The position numbers and the translations under genes were made by a program. The notes beneath the pieces are model-generated. The model saw nothing but the letters and a program-made list of their open reading frames with translations, was not told the origin of the DNA and made no database searches. 64,000 nt of DNA, from contig CAWARY010000009.1 in NCBI GenBank assembly GCA_963784645.1, positions 6,924 to 70,923 of the forward strand, in the 5' to 3' direction. This document shows, piece after piece, positions 54,539 to 62,746 of the stretch (the stretch's first letter is position 1; each line of letters opens with the position of its first letter). This DNA comes from JBBRVW01 sp963784645. GTDB taxonomy: Bacteria > Actinomycetota > Actinomycetes > JACCUZ01.

Positions 54539-54624
54539 GCGAATCCCCACGGAACTGCTCGCTGCGGCGGTTGTGGGTGCCGTCTGGTCCGGCGCGCTCG
54601 CACTTCCGCGGGGGCCCCGAATGA
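54535..54624 (+). CDS. Possible 29-residue peptide bridging argC and argJ
   Basis: A GTG overlaps the argC stop (GTGA) and the frame ends with a TGA that overlaps the argJ ATG (ATGA), exactly filling the only sizeable gap inside argCJBDFR. The peptide VSESPRNCSLRRLWVPSGPA continues nine residues more; 24 of 29 codons end in G or C. I recognise no family. It may be a coupling device keeping ribosomes on the message, a remnant, or chance. Confidence 0.35.
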   Translation: MSESPRNCSLRRLWVPSGPARSHFRGGPE

Positions 54625-55772
54625 GCGTCACCGCGGCGCACGGCTTCCGGGCGGCCGGCGTCTCCGCCGGCCTGAAGTCCGGGGGGATGCTCGACATCGC
54701 CCTGGTGGTCAACGACGGGCCGACGCCGGCGGGCGCCGGCGTGTTCACCGCCAACCGGGTCAAGGCGGCTCCCGTCATGTGGACCCAGCAGGTCGTGCGT
54801 GACGGACGGGTCGACGCGGTCGTCCTGAACTCCGGCGGGGCCAACGCGTGCACCGGGCCCGCCGGCTTCCAGGACACCCACGCGACCGCGGAGCGGGTCG
54901 CGGTGGCCCTCGGGGTGGCAGCCGGCGACGTCGCGGTCTGCTCCACCGGCCTCATCGGCGAGCGGCTGCCGGTCGACCGGCTGCTCGCCGGCGTCGCCGC
55001 CGCCGTCCCGCTCCTCGCGGTCTCCGGGGCGGACGACGCCGCCCGGGCGATCATGACGACCGACAGCGTGCCCAAGCAGTCGGTCGCGGTCGGGGCCGGT
55101 TTCCTGGTCGGCGGGATGGCGAAGGGTGCCGGCATGCTCGCCCCCGGACTGGCGACGATGCTCGTCGTGGTCACCACCGACGCGGTCGTGGAGCCGGCTG
55201 TGCTGGACTCCGTCCTGAGGCAGGCCACCTCCACGTCGTTCGACCGGGTCGACTCCGACGGCTGCATGTCCACCAACGACACGGTCCTGCTGCTGGCCTC
55301 CGGTGCGGCCGGGGTCACTCCGACCCGCGGGCAGCTGCTCGAGGCGGTCGAGGTCGTGTGCGCCGACCTGGCTCGCCAGCTCGTCGACGACGCCGAGGGG
55401 TCGTCCAAGTCGATCGCCGTCCAGGTCGTGCGGGCTGCCTCCGTCGCCGACGCTGTCGTCGTCGCCCGGTCGGTCGCGCGCAGCAACCTGCTCAAGTGCG
55501 CCATCCATGGCGAGGACCCCAACTGGGGCCGGGTGCTCAGCGCCGTCGGCACCACGGAGGCCGCCTTCGAGCCCGAGCACCTCGCCGTGGCGCTCAACGG
55601 CGTCTGGGTGTGCCGGGACGGCGCTGCGGCCGAGGACCGCGCGACGTGCGACCTGTCCGCGCGCGAGGTGACCATCACCGTCGACCTCGGTGCCGGCGAG
55701 CACGAGGCGACGGTGTGGACCAACGACCTCACCGCTGCCTACGTCCACGAGAACTCGGCCTACTCGACATGA
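54621..55772 (+). CDS. argJ: Bifunctional glutamate N-acetyltransferase / N-acetylglutamate synthase
   Basis: 383 residues from the ATG at 54621. ArgJ recycles acetyl from N-acetylornithine to glutamate, and many forms also use acetyl-CoA. The self-cleavage site is seen in KGAGMLAPGLATMLVVVTTD, where the Thr of ATML becomes the nucleophile of the beta chain. CSTGLIGERLP, DSDGCMSTNDTV and NWGRVLSAVG are family blocks. It ends by overlapping argB (ATGA). Confidence 0.96.
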   Translation: MSVTAAHGFRAAGVSAGLKSGGMLDIALVVNDGPTPAGAGVFTANRVKAAPVMWTQQVVRDGRVDAVVLNSGGANACTGPAGFQDTHATAERVAVALGVAAGDVAVCSTGLIGERLPVDRLLAGVAAAVPLLAVSGADDAARAIMTTDSVPKQSVAVGAGFLVGGMAKGAGMLAPGLATMLVVVTTDAVVEPAVLDSVLRQATSTSFDRVDSDGCMSTNDTVLLLASGAAGVTPTRGQLLEAVEVVCADLARQLVDDAEGSSKSIAVQVVRAASVADAVVVARSVARSNLLKCAIHGEDPNWGRVLSAVGTTEAAFEPEHLAVALNGVWVCRDGAAAEDRATCDLSAREVTITVDLGAGEHEATVWTNDLTAAYVHENSAYST

Positions 55773-56734
55773 GCCTCGACATGAGCGACCTCGACCCACG
55801 CCGCACCGTCCCGAGCGGCACCGTCGTGCCCGAGAGCGCCGGCAGCCGGCGGGCCGCGGCACTGGCGAAGGCCGGCGTCCTCGTCGACGCGCTCCCGTGG
55901 CTGGCGCGGTTCCACGGCCGCACCGTGGTGGTCAAGTTCGGCGGCAACGCGATGACGGACACCGCCCTGCAGGCGGCCTTCGCCGAGGACGTCGTCTTCC
56001 TGCGGTACGCCGGGTTGCGGCCGGTCGTCGTCCACGGCGGCGGCCCACAGATCACCCGGCAGCTGGAGAAGCTCGGCATCGAGAGCGTGTTCCAGTCCGG
56101 CCACCGCGTCACGACGCCCGAGGCGATGGACGTCGTCCGGATGGTGCTCGTCGGCCAGGTGCAGCGCGAGATCGTCGGCCTGGTGAACCAGCACGGCCCG
56201 TTCGCGGTCGGTCTGTCCGGTGAGGACGCGCACCTCTTCACTGCCGAGCAGCGGCTGCTCGAGGTCGACGGGGAGAACGTCGACCTCGGTCTCGTCGGCG
56301 ACGTCGTCGACGTCGACCCCGGCGTCGTGCAGGGTCTGGTGGCCGACGGCCGGATCCCGGTCGTGTCCAGCGTCGCCCGAGGCACGGGCGGCGAGGTCTA
56401 CAACGTCAACGCAGACACCGCTGCCGCCGCGCTCGCGGTCGCGCTCAAGGCCGAGAAGCTCGTCGTGCTCACCGACGTCGAGGGCCTCTATGCCGACTGG
56501 CCCACCGACGGGAGCACACCCTCCGTCGACGACGTCGTGTCGAGCATCACCGCCGACGACCTCGAGGCGCTGCTGCCGTCGCTGTCCAGCGGGATGATCC
56601 CGAAGATGGACGCCTGCCTGCGGGCCGTGCGCGGCGGGGTCCCCAAGGCGCACGTCATCGACGGCCGGGTGCCGCACGCGCTCCTCGTCGAGGTCTTCAC
56701 CGACGAGGGCGTCGGGACGGAGGTGCACCCATGA
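55769..56734 (+). CDS. argB: Acetylglutamate kinase
   Basis: 321 residues from the ATG overlapping argJ; a second in-frame ATG at 55781 is also possible. The amino-acid-kinase fold shows VVVKFGGNAM, VVVHGGGPQI, GLSGEDAHL, YNVNADTAAAALA and LTDVEGLYADWP. The N-terminal helix (about 30-45) before the kinase core is the kind used by arginine-inhibited hexameric enzymes, so feedback inhibition is likely. Second step of the pathway. Confidence 0.96.
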   Translation: MSLDMSDLDPRRTVPSGTVVPESAGSRRAAALAKAGVLVDALPWLARFHGRTVVVKFGGNAMTDTALQAAFAEDVVFLRYAGLRPVVVHGGGPQITRQLEKLGIESVFQSGHRVTTPEAMDVVRMVLVGQVQREIVGLVNQHGPFAVGLSGEDAHLFTAEQRLLEVDGENVDLGLVGDVVDVDPGVVQGLVADGRIPVVSSVARGTGGEVYNVNADTAAAALAVALKAEKLVVLTDVEGLYADWPTDGSTPSVDDVVSSITADDLEALLPSLSSGMIPKMDACLRAVRGGVPKAHVIDGRVPHALLVEVFTDEGVGTEVHP

Positions 56735-57921
56735 GTCGCTGGGGCGACGTGATGGTCCCGTCCTACGGCGAGCCGACGCTGACCCTCGTCCGCGGTGACG
56801 GCGCGACGGTCTGGGACGACGACGGCACTGCCTACGTCGACCTGGTCGCGGGCATCGCCGTCAACGCGCTGGGGCACGCCCACCCGGCCGTCGTCGAGGC
56901 CGTGACGCGGCAGGTCGCGACCCTCGGGCACACCTCGAACCTCGTCGCCAACGAGCCGTCGATGCGGCTCGGCGAGCGGCTGCTCGCGCTCACCGGCCGC
57001 GACGGCCGGGTCTTCTTCGCCTCCTCCGGCGCGGAGGCCAACGAGACGGCCTTCAAGATGGCGCGGCGCACCGGCCGGCCGTCCGTCGTCGCCGCCGAGG
57101 GCGGCTTCCACGGGCGCACGATGGGCGCCCTCGCGCTCACCGGCCAGAAGGCGAAGCGGGCGCCCTTCGAGCCGCTGCCCGACGGCGTCTCCTTCGTGCC
57201 CTACGGCGACAGCGCGGCGCTCACGTCGGCTGTCGGGTCCTGGACCGCTGCCGTCTTCCTCGAGCCGGTGCTCGGCGAGGGCGGCGTGGTCCCGGCGCCG
57301 GAGGGCTACCTGGAGTCGGCCCGGCAGGCCACCCGCGACGCGGGCGCCCTGCTGGTGCTCGACGAGGTGCAGACGGGGATCGGCCGGACCGGTGCGTGGT
57401 TCGCGCACCAGACGGTCGGCGTCGAGCCGGACGTCCTCACCCTCGCCAAAGGGCTCGGCGGCGGCCTGCCGGTCAGCGCCTGCCTCGCGTTCGGTGACGC
57501 CGCGACCCTGCTCCGCCCCGGCATGCACGGCACCACGTTCGGTGGCAACCCGGTCTCGTGCGCGGCCGCGCTCGCGGTCCTCGACACCATCGAGGCCGAC
57601 GGCCTGCTGGAGCGCGCGGCCGCTCTGGGAAAGACCCTGTCCGCCGGCATCAGCGCGATCGAGCACCCGCTGGTCGCCGGCGTCCGGGGCGCCGGGCTGA
57701 TGCTCGGGGTGGTCCTGACCGCCCCCGTCGCCGCGGCGGTCGAGGCGGCGGCGCGCACCCACGGGTTCCTCGTCAACGCGGTCGCGCCCGACGTCGTCCG
57801 CCTGGTGCCGCCGCTCGTCCTCACCGACACGCAGGCCGAGTCGTTCCTCGCCATGCTTCCCGCAGTCCTCGACGCCGTTACGGTCCGCACGACCGGCACC
57901 GACGGAAGGGACGACACGTGA
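56731..57921 (+). CDS. argD: Acetylornithine aminotransferase
   Basis: 396 residues; ATG overlaps the argB stop. PLP class III aminotransferase: GIAVNALGHAHPAVVEAV, FFASSGAEANETAFKMAR, LVLDEVQTGIGRTGAWFAHQ and the Schiff-base Lys in LTLAKGLGGGLPVSACL. It makes N-acetylornithine from the semialdehyde and glutamate. Its stop overlaps the argF start (GTGA). Confidence 0.96.
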   Translation: MSRWGDVMVPSYGEPTLTLVRGDGATVWDDDGTAYVDLVAGIAVNALGHAHPAVVEAVTRQVATLGHTSNLVANEPSMRLGERLLALTGRDGRVFFASSGAEANETAFKMARRTGRPSVVAAEGGFHGRTMGALALTGQKAKRAPFEPLPDGVSFVPYGDSAALTSAVGSWTAAVFLEPVLGEGGVVPAPEGYLESARQATRDAGALLVLDEVQTGIGRTGAWFAHQTVGVEPDVLTLAKGLGGGLPVSACLAFGDAATLLRPGMHGTTFGGNPVSCAAALAVLDTIEADGLLERAAALGKTLSAGISAIEHPLVAGVRGAGLMLGVVLTAPVAAAVEAAARTHGFLVNAVAPDVVRLVPPLVLTDTQAESFLAMLPAVLDAVTVRTTGTDGRDDT

Positions 57922-58850
57922 GCAGCCCGAGGCACTTCCTGCGCGACGACGACCTCACCCCCGACGAGCTCGTCGAGGTGCTCGACCTCGCCGACCGGAT
58001 GAAGGCCGACCGGCTCGCCCTGCAGCCGCTGGCCGGGCCGAAGGCGGTCGCCGTCCTCTTCGACAAGCCGTCGACCCGCACCCGGGTCTCGTTCTCGGTA
58101 GGCATCGCCGAGCTCGGTGGCTACCCGCTGGTCATCGACGCGCAGTCCAGCCAGCTCGGTCGTGGCGAGCCGGTCGAGGACACCACCCGGGTCCTCGACC
58201 GCCAGTGCTCCGCGATCGTGTGGCGCACCTTCGGCCAGGACCGCATCGAGGCGATGGCCTCGGTCAGCCGGGTGCCGGTCGTCAACGCGCTGACCGACGA
58301 GTTCCACCCCTGCCAGGTCCTCGCCGACCTGCAGACCGTCCGCGAGCACAAGAAGGTGCTCGCCGGCCTGACGCTGACCTACCTCGGCGACGGCGCCAAC
58401 AACATGGCGCACTCCTACCTGCTGGGCGGTGCCGCCGCCGGCATGCACGTCCGGGTCGGCTCGCCCGACGGCTTCGACCCCGACCCGGCTGTGCTGGCGC
58501 GGGCGCGGGAGATCGCGGCCGCCACCGGCGGGTCTGCCGAGCAGGTGCGCGACCCTGGTGCCGCCGCCGACGGCGCCGACGTGCTCGCCACCGACACCTG
58601 GGTGTCGATGGGGCAGGAGGGCGAGTCCGGCGACCGCGCTGCGCCGTTCGTGCCGTACGCCGTCGACGAGGCGGCGCTGGCCCGGGCGGCCGACGGCGCG
58701 GTCGTGCTGCACTGCCTGCCGGCGTACCGCGGCAAGGAGATCGCCGCCTCGGTCATCGACGGTCCGCAGAGCGTCGTGTGGGACGAGGCCGAGAACCGGC
58801 TGCACGCCCAGAAGGCCCTGCTCGCCTGGCTGCTGGAGCGCTCGTCATGA
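57918..58850 (+). CDS. argF: Ornithine carbamoyltransferase
   Basis: 310 residues from the GTG at 57918. The carbamoyl-phosphate site KPSTRTRVSF, the HPCQVLADLQT segment and the ornithine-binding HCLPAYRGKE loop are intact. It makes citrulline. Tight coupling with argD and argR and the absence of arc genes alongside mark it as the biosynthetic enzyme. Confidence 0.96.
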   Translation: MSSPRHFLRDDDLTPDELVEVLDLADRMKADRLALQPLAGPKAVAVLFDKPSTRTRVSFSVGIAELGGYPLVIDAQSSQLGRGEPVEDTTRVLDRQCSAIVWRTFGQDRIEAMASVSRVPVVNALTDEFHPCQVLADLQTVREHKKVLAGLTLTYLGDGANNMAHSYLLGGAAAGMHVRVGSPDGFDPDPAVLARAREIAAATGGSAEQVRDPGAAADGADVLATDTWVSMGQEGESGDRAAPFVPYAVDEAALARAADGAVVLHCLPAYRGKEIAASVIDGPQSVVWDEAENRLHAQKALLAWLLERSS

Positions 58851-59353
58851 GCACCCTGGCGATGTCGAGGACCGCCCGGCACCGCCGGATCGTCGAGCTG
58901 CTCGAGACCCGGCGGGTGCGTTCGCAGGGCGAGCTCGTGGCCCTGCTCGGCGCCGACGGTCTCCGGGTCACCCAGACCACCTTGTCCCGCGACCTCGACG
59001 AGCTCGGCGCGGTGAAGATCCGCGACGGCGGCGGGGACCTCGTCTACGCCGTACCGGCCGAGGGCGGCGACCCGACACCGCGGCTGCCACCCCTCGACGG
59101 CGAGGCCGAAGGCCGGCTGTCGCGGCTGGCCGCCGAGCTGCTGGTGTCGGCCGACGCGTCGGCGAACCTCGTCGTGCTGCGCACGCCTCCCGGTGCCGCG
59201 CAGTTCCTCGCCAGCGCGCTGGACCGGGCCGGGCTGCCGGACGTCGTCGGCACGATCGCCGGCGACGACACCGTGATGGTGATCGCGCGCGACCCGCTCG
59301 GCGGCGAGACCCTCGCCGGCCGCCTGCTCGCCATGGCAGCACCGCACACCTGA
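58847..59353 (+). CDS. argR: Arginine repressor
   Basis: 168 residues; ATG overlaps the argF stop. The winged helix (about 8-80) shows RRIVELLETRRVRSQGELVALL and VTQTTLSRDLDELGAVK. The C-terminal hexamerisation and arginine-binding domain carries LRTPPGAAQFLASALDRAG and GTIAGDDTVMVIAR, with the arginine-contacting Asp pair. Encoded within the operon it presumably controls through the ARG boxes at 53470. Confidence 0.96.
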   Translation: MSTLAMSRTARHRRIVELLETRRVRSQGELVALLGADGLRVTQTTLSRDLDELGAVKIRDGGGDLVYAVPAEGGDPTPRLPPLDGEAEGRLSRLAAELLVSADASANLVVLRTPPGAAQFLASALDRAGLPDVVGTIAGDDTVMVIARDPLGGETLAGRLLAMAAPHT

Positions 59354-59388
59354 GACCTGAACAACCCGACCCGATCAAGGAGAACCCC

Positions 59389-60603
59389 GTGTCCGAGCGC
59401 GTCGTCCTCGCCTACTCCGGAGGCCTCGACACCTCCGTCGCCATCGGCTGGATCGCCGACGAGACCGGGGCCGAGGTGATCGCCGTCGCGGCCGACGTGG
59501 GCCAGGGAGGCGAGAACCTCGACGAGATCCGTGAGCGAGCCCTCGCCTGCGGCGCCGTCGAGTCGCTGGTCCTCGACCTCAAGGACGAGTACGCCGAGCA
59601 GTACTGCATGCCGGCGCTCAAGGCGAACGCGCTCTACCTCGACCGCTACCCGCTGGTGTCGGCGCTGTCGCGGCCGGTGATCGTCAAGCACCTCGTCGAG
59701 GCCGCGCGCTACCACGGTGCCTCGATGGTGGCCCACGGCTGCACCGGCAAGGGCAACGACCAGGTCCGGTTCGAGGTCGGTATCGGTGCGCTGGCGCCGG
59801 ACCTCACCGTGCTCGCGCCGGTGCGTGACTCCGGCATGACGCGGGACAAGGCCATCGCCTTCGCGGAGGAGAAGGGCCTGCCGATCGACGTCTCGAAGAA
59901 GTCGCCGTACTCCATCGACCAGAACCTGTGGGGGCGTGCCGTCGAGACCGGTTTCCTCGAGGACATCTGGAACGCGCCGATCGAGGACGTCTACGACTAC
60001 ACGGCCGACCCCTCCGTGCCGCGCGAGGCCGACGAGGTGGTGATCACCTTCGACAAGGGCGTACCCGTCGCGATCGACGGCCGGCCGGTGACCCCGCTGC
60101 AGGCGGTGCTCGAGCTCAACAAGCGGGCCGGTGCGCAGGGCGTCGGGCGGCTCGACCTGGTCGAGGACCGGCTGGTCGGCATCAAGAGCCGCGAGGTCTA
60201 CGAGGCGCCGGGCGCCCTCGCGCTCATCACGGCACACCAGGAGCTGGAGAACGTCACGGTCGAGCGCGACCTGGCGCGGTTCAAGCGCACGGTCGACCAG
60301 CGGTGGGGCGAGCTGGTCTACGACGGCCTGTGGTTCTCGCCGCTGAAGCGGGCGCTGGACGTCTTCGTCGAGGAGGCCAACGCGCACGTGAGCGGTGACA
60401 TCCGCCTGACCCTGCACGCCGGCAAGGCCGTGGTCACCGGGCGGCGCAGCACGTCGTCGCTGTACGAGTACGAGATGGCCACCTACGACTCCGGTGACCT
60501 GTTCGACCAGACCCTGGCCAAGGGCTTCGTCGAGCTGTGGGGGCTGCCGAGCAAGATGGCGTCGCGGCGCGACCATCGGCTCGGCGGCACGCCCGGCGAG
60601 TGA
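59389..60603 (+). CDS. argG: Argininosuccinate synthase
   Basis: 404 residues from a GTG behind AAGGAG. The ATP pyrophosphatase loop AYSGGLDTSVAIGW, HGCTGKGNDQVRFE and the citrulline/aspartate-site segments KKSPYSIDQNLWGR are conserved. It joins citrulline and aspartate. The 35-bp gap after argR contains no second ARG box that I can see, so it is probably read from the argC promoter. Confidence 0.97.
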   Translation: MSERVVLAYSGGLDTSVAIGWIADETGAEVIAVAADVGQGGENLDEIRERALACGAVESLVLDLKDEYAEQYCMPALKANALYLDRYPLVSALSRPVIVKHLVEAARYHGASMVAHGCTGKGNDQVRFEVGIGALAPDLTVLAPVRDSGMTRDKAIAFAEEKGLPIDVSKKSPYSIDQNLWGRAVETGFLEDIWNAPIEDVYDYTADPSVPREADEVVITFDKGVPVAIDGRPVTPLQAVLELNKRAGAQGVGRLDLVEDRLVGIKSREVYEAPGALALITAHQELENVTVERDLARFKRTVDQRWGELVYDGLWFSPLKRALDVFVEEANAHVSGDIRLTLHAGKAVVTGRRSTSSLYEYEMATYDSGDLFDQTLAKGFVELWGLPSKMASRRDHRLGGTPGE

Positions 60604-60647
60604 CACCCCCGACGACCGGAGCAGCCGTGGGGGAGGAAGATCGAGGC

Positions 60648-62072
60648 GTGAGCGACAGCGGCACGACACCGACCCGGCTCTGGGGCGCGCGGTTCGGGGG
60701 AGGGCCGAGCGAGGCCCTCGCCCGGCTGTCGGTCAGCGTGCACTTCGACTGGCGGCTGGCGCCGTACGACCTGGCGGCGTCGCGCGCGCACGCCCGGGTG
60801 CTGCACGGCGCCGGACTGCTCGACGACGGCGAGCTCACCCGGATGATCGGCGCCCTGGACGGCCTCGAGGCAGCGGTCAAGGACGGGTCGTTCCGGCCCA
60901 CCGTCGAGGACGAGGACGTGCACACCGCGCTCGAGCGCGGGCTCCTCGAGCGGCTGGGCTCCCTCGGCGGCAAGCTGCGCGCCGGACGCAGCCGCAACGA
61001 CCAGGTGGCGACGGACCTGCGGCTCTACCTGCGCGACGCCGCGCGCCAGGTCGCGGCCGCTGTCGCCGACCTCGAGACCGCGATCGTGGGTCTCGCGGAG
61101 CGGCACCGCGGCACCGCGATGCCCGGCATGACACACCTCCAGCACGCGCAGCCGGTGCTGCTGGCCCACCACCTGCTCGCCCACGTGCACGCGTTCAAGC
61201 GCGACGTCGAGCGGCTGGTCGACTGGGACGTCCGCGCCGCGCTGAGCCCGCTCGGTGCCGGCGCCCTGGCGGGGTCCTCGCTGCCCCTCGACCCGGCCGC
61301 TGTCGCGGCGGAGCTCGGCTTCACCGCACCGATGGACAACTCCATCGACGCGGTGTCCGACCGCGACTTCGTCGCCGAGTTCTGCTTCGTCGCCGCGCTG
61401 CTGGGGGTGCACCTCTCGCGGCTCGGGGAGGAGATCTGCCTGTGGGCGACCACCGAGTTCGGCTGGGTCGACCTCGACGACGCCTACGCCACCGGGTCGT
61501 CGATCATGCCGCAGAAGAAGAACCCCGACATCGCCGAGCTCGCGCGTGGGAAGTCCGGCCGCCTGGTCGGCAACCTGATGGCACTGCTGACGACCCTCAA
61601 GGGCCTGCCGCTGGCCTACGACCGCGACCTGCAGGAGGACAAGGAGCCGGTGTTCGACTCGGTCGAGACGCTGCTGCTCGTGCTCCCCGCGGTGGCCGGC
61701 ATGATGTCGACGCTCCGGGTCCGCGACGATCGGATGTCCGAGGCAGCAGCCACCGGTCATGCCCTGGCGACCGACGTCGCGGAGTGGCTGGTGCGCACCG
61801 GCACCGCGTTCCGCGACGCGCACGAGATCACCGGCCGGCTCGTGCGGCACTGCGACGAGCACGAGCTGGAGCTCTGGGAGGTCGACGACGAGGTTCTGGC
61901 CGGCATCGACGCGCGGCTGACCCCCGAGGTCCGGTCGGTGCTCTCCGTGCGTGGCGCGCTGAGGTCGCGCTCCACGCACGGCGGCACCGCACCGTCCCGC
62001 GTCGCCGAGCAGCTCGCCGCCCTGGCCGACGCCGCGCACGCGCACGCGGCCTGGGCGACCGGTGAGCGCTGA
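60648..62072 (+). CDS. argH: Argininosuccinate lyase
   Basis: 474 residues from the GTG at 60648, behind GGGGGAGGAAG. The fumarase-superfamily signature GSSIMPQKKNPDIAE with the catalytic Ser loop, AGRSRNDQVATDLRLYLRD and HLQHAQPVLLAHHLLAH are present. It releases fumarate to give arginine. The last 11 bp overlap the glycosylase gene. Confidence 0.96.
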   Translation: MSDSGTTPTRLWGARFGGGPSEALARLSVSVHFDWRLAPYDLAASRAHARVLHGAGLLDDGELTRMIGALDGLEAAVKDGSFRPTVEDEDVHTALERGLLERLGSLGGKLRAGRSRNDQVATDLRLYLRDAARQVAAAVADLETAIVGLAERHRGTAMPGMTHLQHAQPVLLAHHLLAHVHAFKRDVERLVDWDVRAALSPLGAGALAGSSLPLDPAAVAAELGFTAPMDNSIDAVSDRDFVAEFCFVAALLGVHLSRLGEEICLWATTEFGWVDLDDAYATGSSIMPQKKNPDIAELARGKSGRLVGNLMALLTTLKGLPLAYDRDLQEDKEPVFDSVETLLLVLPAVAGMMSTLRVRDDRMSEAAATGHALATDVAEWLVRTGTAFRDAHEITGRLVRHCDEHELELWEVDDEVLAGIDARLTPEVRSVLSVRGALRSRSTHGGTAPSRVAEQLAALADAAHAHAAWATGER

Positions 62073-62697
62073 CCGCCGGCTGACCCCTGCGTTCTTCGCC
62101 CGTCCGGTCCTCGAGGTCGCGCCGGACCTGCTCGGCCGCGTCGTCCGGCACGAGTCGCCCGCAGGGCCGGTGGCCGTGCGCCTGACGGAGGTCGAGGCGT
62201 ACGCCGGTGCGGTCGACCCCGGCTCGCACGCCTTCCGCGGTCGGACGCCGCGCAACGCCGTGATGTTCGGGCCGGGCGGGCGCGTCTACGTCTACTTCAC
62301 CTACGGCATGCACTGGTGCATGAACCTCGTGTGCGGTCCCGTGGGAGACGCGAGCGCCGTGCTGCTCCGGGCCGGCGAGGTGGTCGAGGGCGAACGGCTC
62401 GCGTCGGGCCGCCGGCTCACGGCGAAGGTTCCCCGTGAGCTGGCGCGAGGACCGGCCCGGCTGACCGTGGCGCTGGGGGTCGACGGGAGCCACGACGGCG
62501 TCGACGCGACCGACCCGGCGTCCTGCCTCACGCTGCATGCCGGTGCGGGCCGGCGCGGAGGCGACGTCGCGAGCGGTCCGCGGGTCGGCGTCGCCGGCGA
62601 CGGGGCGGTGCAGCCGTGGCGGTTCTGGCTCAGCGGCGAGCCCACCGTGTCGGCGTACCGCCCGGCGGTATCGCGTCGCCGTCGCGCGGGCGACTAG
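62062..62697 (+). CDS. 3-methyladenine DNA glycosylase (AAG/Mpg family)
   Basis: 211 residues from a GTG inside the argH 3' end. Family blocks are FFARPVLEVAPDLLGRVV, RLTEVEAYAGAVDPGSHAFRG with the catalytic Glu (EVEAY), and VYVYFTYGMHWCMNLVCG. It removes alkylated purines from DNA. Its coupling to argH is positional and seen in other actinomycetes. Confidence 0.93.
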   Translation: MSADRRLTPAFFARPVLEVAPDLLGRVVRHESPAGPVAVRLTEVEAYAGAVDPGSHAFRGRTPRNAVMFGPGGRVYVYFTYGMHWCMNLVCGPVGDASAVLLRAGEVVEGERLASGRRLTAKVPRELARGPARLTVALGVDGSHDGVDATDPASCLTLHAGAGRRGGDVASGPRVGVAGDGAVQPWRFWLSGEPTVSAYRPAVSRRRRAGD

Positions 62698-62746
62698 GGG
62701 ATGCTGGGCGCGCACCGTCCCGACCGCAGAGAGGTACGACACCACC

